Below, one piece after another: positions 5,796 to 9,813 of a stretch of DNA of 9,813 bases. The first letter of the stretch is position 1, and each line of letters starts with the position of its first letter. The DNA comes from JBBQSN01 sp038213835. GTDB lineage: Bacteria > Actinomycetota > Actinomycetes > Actinomycetales > CAWJMD01. Location of the stretch: contig JBBQSN010000134.1 in NCBI GenBank assembly GCA_038213835.1, positions 1 through 9,813 of the forward strand. Reading direction: 5' to 3'. The translations under genes and the position numbers were made by a program. The notes under the pieces were generated by a model. That model was not told the DNA's origin. It did no database searches and was given only the letters and a program-made list of their open reading frames with translations.

Positions 5796-6637
5796 CACGC
5801 CGGTCCGCCCGTCTTGCGCTTCCACGCAGCGATCAACAGGGGCCACAGCCCCATGCGCTCGCCGCCCTCGCGCACGTCCTGGTCGAAGTCGGCGAGCCAT
5901 TGCTGGCCGCCCTCGGCCGAGGTGAGGCCGAACGAGACGGCCGCCGGCAGCAGGCTGCGGTAGACCGCGGCGATCATGGGAGCGGCGGCGCTCAGCGGCT
6001 CGAGGCGGCCGCCGACGTCGGTGCCGTCCGGTGCGCCCAGGCCCGCGTCCTGGAACAACCGCGGCAACCGGCTCCCCATCCGGATGTCCCTGCCGGCCAG
6101 GGTGAACGCACCGAGCGCGACCCGGTTCCACTCCTGCATCGAGGGCAGCGGTGGCTGCACGTCGGTCGTCGTCAGGTGGTACTCCTGCACGACGAGGTGC
6201 CCGCCGGGCGCGACCGCCGCCCACAGATGACGCAGCACGGCCACCGGGTCGTCCACGTGGAGCAGCAGGAGCCGCGCGTAGACGACGTCGAACGGCCCGC
6301 CGGGGATCGCCTCCTCGGAGGTCAGGTCTTGAGCCACGAACGAGCACTGCTCGTGCCCGGCGGCGTGCAGCCTCGCCACGGCCTGCTCGCCGAGCCAGGC
6401 GTCGACGTCCACCCCGCGCACGCGGCCAGCGGGCCCGACCCGCTGCGCCATCAGGCGCATCGTCTCGCCGGGACCGCACCCGGCATCCAGGCAGCGCGCC
6501 CCCGGGGACAACCCGACGGCGTCCAGCACCCGGCTGGTGACCGCCTCCCAGGTGATCGCCTGGGCCCGCAGTCGCTGGTACTCCTCATCGGTCCGGCCGA
6601 GTACGTATCCCGCGTGTGCTGTCTCCGTGATCGTCAT
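5795..6637 (-). CDS. Class I SAM-dependent methyltransferase (280 aa), first gene of the operon
   Basis: Residues 49-60 (CLDAGCGPGETM) are the glycine-rich motif I. GVDVDAW (75-81) is the acidic post-I strand, FDVVYARLLLLHVDDP (116-131) motif II/III, and APGGHLVVQEY (143-153) the following strand, all typical of the UbiE-like small-molecule methyltransferase group. The C-terminal ~120 residues hold an extra helical part that probably shapes the acceptor site. The acceptor cannot be read from sequence. ATG at 6637 was chosen as it directly precedes the conserved YVLGRTDEEYQRL start of this type of protein. A Met 12 codons upstream lies inside a hairpin and lacks a ribosome-binding site. This is the promoter-proximal gene facing the LAL regulator. 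Its stop overlaps the start of the SpeH-like gene by one base. Confidence 0.9.
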   Translation of the reverse strand: MTITETAHAGYVLGRTDEEYQRLRAQAITWEAVTSRVLDAVGLSPGARCLDAGCGPGETMRLMAQRVGPAGRVRGVDVDAWLGEQAVARLHAAGHEQCSFVAQDLTSEEAIPGGPFDVVYARLLLLHVDDPVAVLRHLWAAVAPGGHLVVQEYHLTTTDVQPPLPSMQEWNRVALGAFTLAGRDIRMGSRLPRLFQDAGLGAPDGTDVGGRLEPLSAAAPMIAAVYRSLLPAAVSFGLTSAEGGQQWLADFDQDVREGGERMGLWPLLIAAWKRKTGGPA

Positions 6638-6651
6638 GACGACGATGCTGC

Positions 6652-6678
6652 CCACGTGCCCGGAGACGGGCATCGTGG
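6652..6678. promoter_or_regulatory. Large palindrome in the divergent promoter region
   Basis: CCACG-TGCCCG (6652-6662) pairs with CGGGCA-T-CGTGG (6667-6678), giving 11 bp with one bulged T around GAGA. The inner TGCCCG-GAGA-CGGGCA is perfect. It lies between the methyltransferase start (6637) and the LAL regulator start (6746). It is a good candidate operator for the LAL regulator or another protein. If transcribed leftwards it would be a hairpin 15 bases before the first start codon. Confidence 0.5.
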
Positions 6679-6708
6679 AGGCCACCACGAACAACGGGCC
6701 GACATCCA

Positions 6709-6739
6709 GTGACTGAATCGCCCACCACCGGCGTAGATT
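6709..6739 (+). promoter_or_regulatory. Promoter of the LAL regulator, probably leaderless transcript
   Basis: TAGATT (6734-6739) is a good -10 match, six bases before the ATG at 6746, so transcription would start at or next to the start codon. GTGACT at 6709-6714 could be the -35, with a long 19-bp spacer. The bases just before the ATG (TTTCCCAG) contain no Shine-Dalgarno. Both facts point to a leaderless mRNA, which is common in actinobacteria. Confidence 0.5.
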
Positions 6740-6745
6740 TCCCAG

Positions 6746-9583
6746 ATGCACGACCCGCTGCTCGATCGGGACGTCGAGCTGGCCGCTCTGGAGCGCCGGC
6801 TCGTCGCGATCCGGGCCGGGTCGGGTCAGGTGGTCGTCGTCGAGGGCGCCGCGGGCATCGGCAAGTCGAGCCTGCTCGCCGCCGCCGCGCGATCTGCAGT
6901 CGCGAACCGCATGACCGTGGTCCGCGCTCGGGGCGGTCCGCTGGAGCAGGACGCGGTGTGGGGTGTGGCCCGTCAGCTGTTCGAGCCGCTGCGGGCCCGG
7001 GACGACTGGCCGGCGCTCAGCGCGGGAGCGGCGTCCCTGGCGGCCCGAGCGCTCGACGCGGGCGAGCCCGAGCCCGCCTTCGCCGGCGACGCCGTGCACG
7101 CCGCCGTCCACGGGCTCACCTGCCTGACGAGCAACCTGACCGACCGGGCCCCGGTGCTGATCGTCGTCGACGACCTGCACTGGGCCGATGCGGCCTCCCT
7201 GCGCTGGCTCGCCCAGCTCACCAGACGGCTCGACGAGCTGCCGCTGGGAGTGCTCTGCGCTGTCCGCTCCGGTGAGCCGCCGAGCGATCCCGACCTGCTG
7301 GCCGAGCTGCTCGCAGCCGACCCCGAACCGCCGGTGCGACCGCGGCTCCTCGCCCTGTCCGCCACGGAGCAGATCGTCGGACGGCGGCTGCCCGCCGCCG
7401 ACGCCGCGTTCGCCCACGCCTGCCACGCGGTCACCAGGGGAAACCCTTTCCTGCTCAACGCGATGCTGACGCACCTGGTGGCCGAGGGCGTCACCCCCGA
7501 CGAGGGGGCCGCCGCGCGGTTGACGTCGTTCGGTCGCGACCAGATCGCCCGGGTGGTGCAGCGCCAGCTCTCACGGCTGCCCGACGGCGCGGTCGCCCTC
7601 GCCCGGGCGCTGACCGTGCTCGGCCGAGATGCGCCGCTGCGCCACGCCGCCCGCCTCGCGCACCTGGACCCGCGCGAGGCGGCCGGCATCGCCGACGCGC
7701 TGCGCGCCGTGGGCCTGGTGGACGGCGACGACCACCTGGGCTTCACCCACCCGCTGATCGCCACCGCGGTCTACAGCCTGCTCGCGCCCGGAGCCCGCTC
7801 GCTCGCGCACGCGGACGCCGCGCGCCTGCTGGCCGAGGAGCGAGCGGACGCCGAAGGCATCGCGTTGCACCTGCTCCGCACCGATCCGCAGGCCCGGCCC
7901 GAGACGGTCGAGACCTTGCGTGCCGCCGCGGCCGGGGCCAGCGCTCGCGGTGCGCCCGAGAGCGCTGTGGCCTTCCTGCGCCGGGCCATCGCCGAGCCCC
8001 CGCTCGCACCGGACGTCGCGGCCGCCGTCCGGCTCGACCTGGGGCTCGCACTGGCGGTCACCCTGCACGAGGACGCCCTCGACCTGCTGCGGGAGGCGGT
8101 GGAGGCGGCCACGTCCCCGGCCCAACGCACCCGGCACGCACTGAGAGCGGCCCGGGCGATGGGCCTGGCCGGGCACGCTGAGCACGCCCTGGACCTCTGC
8201 CACCGCGGCCTCGAGGACGGCCCCGTCGGTACCGTCGGCAGCGACGACACCGACCCGGAGGACCGTGAGCGGTTGGAGGCCGAGCTGGTCTCCAACGCCA
8301 TGGTCCGGGCGAGCACGCGCCACGAGGCCCGGCAGCGGTTGGAGCAGCCTCAGGTCCAGCCGTACCGGCTCCTGCTGTGGCGGTCCAACGCCGCCAACGA
8401 CGCGTTGATGGACGGGCGTCCGGCCGAGGAGGTCGGCGACCTGCTCGCCCCCGTGCTGGCCGACGGCACCTTCGACCGCGAGGTCGACTCGGTGATCCCC
8501 ACGGCGGCGGCCATCGCGATGATCGCCAATGACGATCTCGACCCCGCGATCTCGCACTGCGCGGCGCTGATCGACCTCGCCCGGCCCCGGGGCTGGCTGG
8601 TGGCACTGGCCCACGCCAGCTTCCTCCGCGCCATGGCGCTGGTGCGGGCCGGGCGCATCCGCGACGCAGAGACCGATGCCCGGCTCGCGGTGAGCTTCAA
8701 GCTGCTCAACGGCCCTGAGGCCGGGTTGCTGTGGTTGCTGCACGCGCTGGTCGACGCACTCACCGAGGGCGATGATCTCGACGGTGCGGACGCCGTGCTG
8801 GTGCAGTCCGGTCAGCTCGACGACCCGGTGCCCGACGCGTTGGGTGCGCCCCTGCTGCTGCAGAGCCGGGCGCGGCTGCGGCTGGCGCAGCACCGCGCGG
8901 ACGAGGCCCGCGCCGACGCCGAGGCGGCGCACGCCCGGTGGCTGGAGTTCGACTGCCGTCACCCCGCCTTCGCCTCGTGGCGCATGGAGGCGGCCGGAGC
9001 CCTCACCGCGCTCGGCGACCTGTCCGCGGCGCACCGGCTGGCCGAGCAGCAGCTGGAGCTCGCTGAACGCCTCGGCACACCAGCCCCGCAGGCAGCCGCT
9101 CTGCGCGCGCTCGCACTGGCCGGCGAGCCGGGGGAGCGGGTCGACCTGCTGGAGAGGGCCGTCCGACTGAGTTCGTGCGGCCCCGCCCAGCTCGAGCACA
9201 CCCGCACCCTGGTGGAGCTCGGCGCGGCGCTGCGGCGCGTCAACCGCCGTGCCGACGCCCGGGTGCCGCTCCGCCAGGCGCTCGACCTGGCCGACCGCCA
9301 CGGCATGCGCCTGCTCGCCCGACGGGCCGAGGCGGAGCTGCAGGCCGCCGGCGCGCGCCCCCGGCGCTCGGCGATCACCGGCCCCGAGTCGCTCACCCCG
9401 GCCGAGCACCGCGTCGTGGCTCTGGCCGGCAGAGGCCACAGCAACGGCGACATCGCCCACCAGCTCTTCGTCACCCGCCGCACCGTGGAGACCCACCTCA
9501 CCCACGCCTTCAGCAAGCTGTCTATCTCCACCCGCGCCGAGATCGCTGCCCAGCTGGATCACCTGAACACCGGCCACAGCTAG
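6746..9583 (+). CDS. LAL-family (large ATP-binding LuxR-type) transcriptional regulator, 945 aa
   Basis: The N-terminus is an AAA/STAND-type ATPase with Walker A GAAGIGKSS (34-42) and Walker B PVLIVVDDLHWAD (136-148). The middle ~500 residues are Ala/Leu/Arg-rich helical repeats of TPR-like character, as is usual for the family. The C-terminus (882-940) is a LuxR/GerE helix-turn-helix starting SLTPAEHRVVALAGRG and containing NGDIAHQLFVTRRTVETHL and FSKLSISTRAEIAAQL. Length (about 900-1000 aa) and layout fit the MalT/LAL class, whose members often activate specialised-metabolism operons, the ATPase part sensing a ligand. It is divergent to the four-gene methyltransferase operon across 108 bp, so that operon is its most likely target, together with itself. 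ATG at 6746 directly precedes the family-typical LLxRDxELAxLxxxL start. Confidence 0.95.
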   Translation: MHDPLLDRDVELAALERRLVAIRAGSGQVVVVEGAAGIGKSSLLAAAARSAVANRMTVVRARGGPLEQDAVWGVARQLFEPLRARDDWPALSAGAASLAARALDAGEPEPAFAGDAVHAAVHGLTCLTSNLTDRAPVLIVVDDLHWADAASLRWLAQLTRRLDELPLGVLCAVRSGEPPSDPDLLAELLAADPEPPVRPRLLALSATEQIVGRRLPAADAAFAHACHAVTRGNPFLLNAMLTHLVAEGVTPDEGAAARLTSFGRDQIARVVQRQLSRLPDGAVALARALTVLGRDAPLRHAARLAHLDPREAAGIADALRAVGLVDGDDHLGFTHPLIATAVYSLLAPGARSLAHADAARLLAEERADAEGIALHLLRTDPQARPETVETLRAAAAGASARGAPESAVAFLRRAIAEPPLAPDVAAAVRLDLGLALAVTLHEDALDLLREAVEAATSPAQRTRHALRAARAMGLAGHAEHALDLCHRGLEDGPVGTVGSDDTDPEDRERLEAELVSNAMVRASTRHEARQRLEQPQVQPYRLLLWRSNAANDALMDGRPAEEVGDLLAPVLADGTFDREVDSVIPTAAAIAMIANDDLDPAISHCAALIDLARPRGWLVALAHASFLRAMALVRAGRIRDAETDARLAVSFKLLNGPEAGLLWLLHALVDALTEGDDLDGADAVLVQSGQLDDPVPDALGAPLLLQSRARLRLAQHRADEARADAEAAHARWLEFDCRHPAFASWRMEAAGALTALGDLSAAHRLAEQQLELAERLGTPAPQAAALRALALAGEPGERVDLLERAVRLSSCGPAQLEHTRTLVELGAALRRVNRRADARVPLRQALDLADRHGMRLLARRAEAELQAAGARPRRSAITGPESLTPAEHRVVALAGRGHSNGDIAHQLFVTRRTVETHLTHAFSKLSISTRAEIAAQLDHLNTGHS

Positions 9584-9604
9584 GTGTGCCGGTTCAGCCA
9601 CGTC

Positions 9605-9649
9605 GGTTGAGTGACTTCGGGTTGAGTGACGTCGGGTTGAGTCAGTCCC
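9605..9649. repeat. 15-bp tandem repeat, three copies
   Basis: GGTTGAGTGACTTCG (9605-9619), GGTTGAGTGACGTCG (9620-9634) and the partly matching GGTTGAGTCAGTCCC (9635-9649) follow one another with an exact 15-bp period. The third copy runs into the last codons and stop of the minus-strand acyl-CoA synthetase. The first two differ at one base. The repeat fills most of the gap between two convergent genes, where a terminator would be expected, but it forms no clear hairpin. Confidence 0.75.
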
Positions 9650-9813
9650 ACGCGGCGATGAGCTGGTCGCGGACCTGCCGCCGGAGCACCTTGCCGATCA
9701 GGGACCGCGGCAGCTCCTCGACCACCACGACCCGTCGGGGCACCGTGTAGCCGGACAGGTGGGCGCGGGCGAGGCGCCTCACCTCCTCGACGTCCAGGTC
9801 CGCGTCGGGCTCG
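9642..9813 (-). CDS. AMP-dependent acyl-CoA synthetase/ligase, C-terminal 56 residues
   Basis: The frame from the window edge to the TGA at 9644-9642 reads RRLARAHLSGYTVPRRVVVV followed by EELPRSLIGKVLRRQVRD. This is the classic end of the ANL superfamily C-terminal domain, with the catalytic Lys in the GKxLRR motif. Such enzymes adenylate a fatty or other carboxylic acid and load it on CoA. The N-terminal AMP-binding domain lies beyond the window, so the substrate cannot be judged. It converges on the LAL regulator and, from direction and gap, is probably not part of the SAM-enzyme operon. Confidence 0.92.
   Translation of the reverse strand, partial: EPDADLDVEEVRRLARAHLSGYTVPRRVVVVEELPRSLIGKVLRRQVRDQLIAAWD

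Noticed and set aside
5404..6479. Long minus-strand frame in phase with the SpeH-like gene but extending through the methyltransferase
   Set aside because: Residues before MREDVVAQL are Arg/Gly/Ala-rich shadow of the methyltransferase, whose own frame has all its motifs. The TGATG overlap gives a natural start at 5795.
3908..6637. Spermidine biosynthesis operon
   Set aside because: The SpeH-like protein suggests it, but there is no spermidine synthase. Both methyltransferase-fold proteins have methyltransferase or PRMT motifs rather than the aminopropyltransferase signature.
3908..6745. RiPP gene cluster with a small precursor peptide
   Set aside because: The operon genes overlap with no room between them, and the 87-bp and 108-bp flanks contain no small frame with a plausible leader/core and ribosome-binding site.
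7571..9601. 676-residue minus-strand open frame opposite the LAL regulator
   Set aside because: Composition (Gly, Arg, Gln, Val) is that of antisense GC-rich DNA, and the plus-strand frame carries clear Walker and LuxR motifs.
9584..9649. CRISPR array
   Set aside because: The 15-bp units are directly adjacent with no spacers, so this is a short tandem repeat only.

Overview
This window is high-GC DNA that looks like a chromosome segment of an actinobacterium. The evidence is very GC-rich codon use, GTG starts, a GTP-type PEP carboxykinase, a lipoprotein with a cell-wall-binding-repeat-like region, a giant LAL (LuxR-type) regulator that appears leaderless, and tRNA-Arg(ACG) without an encoded CCA. 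A Nocardioides-like genus is a guess and cannot be shown from this sequence.

Layout, left to right. (1) 1-1325, minus strand: the first ~441 residues of PckG (GTP PEP carboxykinase). Its 289-bp upstream region holds a 9/10 match to the CRP/GlxR operator and several dyads. (2) 1615-3162, minus: a secreted lipoprotein that joins a cell-wall-binding-repeat-2-like region to a TIM-barrel-like C-terminal domain. (3) 3271-3343, plus: tRNA-Arg(ACG), followed by a strong hairpin terminator. (4) 3344-3907: a decayed-looking stretch with a 9-bp direct repeat and the C-terminal part of a TetR-type regulator that has lost its DNA-binding half. (5) 3908-6637, minus: four tightly overlapping genes. In transcription order they are a class I SAM methyltransferase, a small S-adenosylmethionine-decarboxylase (SpeH) paralogue, a 7-TM PQ-loop/SWEET-like membrane protein, and a protein-arginine-methyltransferase (PRMT)-like enzyme. 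(6) 6638-6745: a divergent promoter region with a large imperfect palindrome. (7) 6746-9583, plus: a 945-aa LAL-family regulator. (8) 9584-9641: a short convergent gap carrying a 15-bp tandem repeat. (9) 9642-9813, minus: the C-terminal end of an acyl-CoA synthetase (AMP-binding family).

The most interesting part is the cassette at 3908-9583. Three of its four structural genes belong to SAM-using or SAM-decarboxylase folds, the fourth is a small polytopic membrane protein, and a large ATPase regulator of a type often tied to specialised metabolism faces them. The decarboxylase paralogue keeps the four catalytic residues of bacterial AdoMetDC at exact spacing, but changes the residue before the scissile serine and an adenine-stacking residue. 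The PRMT-like enzyme keeps the double-glutamate signature at exact spacing. A coherent but unproven reading is a small pathway that decarboxylates an amino acid (or SAM), N-methylates the product and moves it across the membrane. I know of no described system with this exact gene set.
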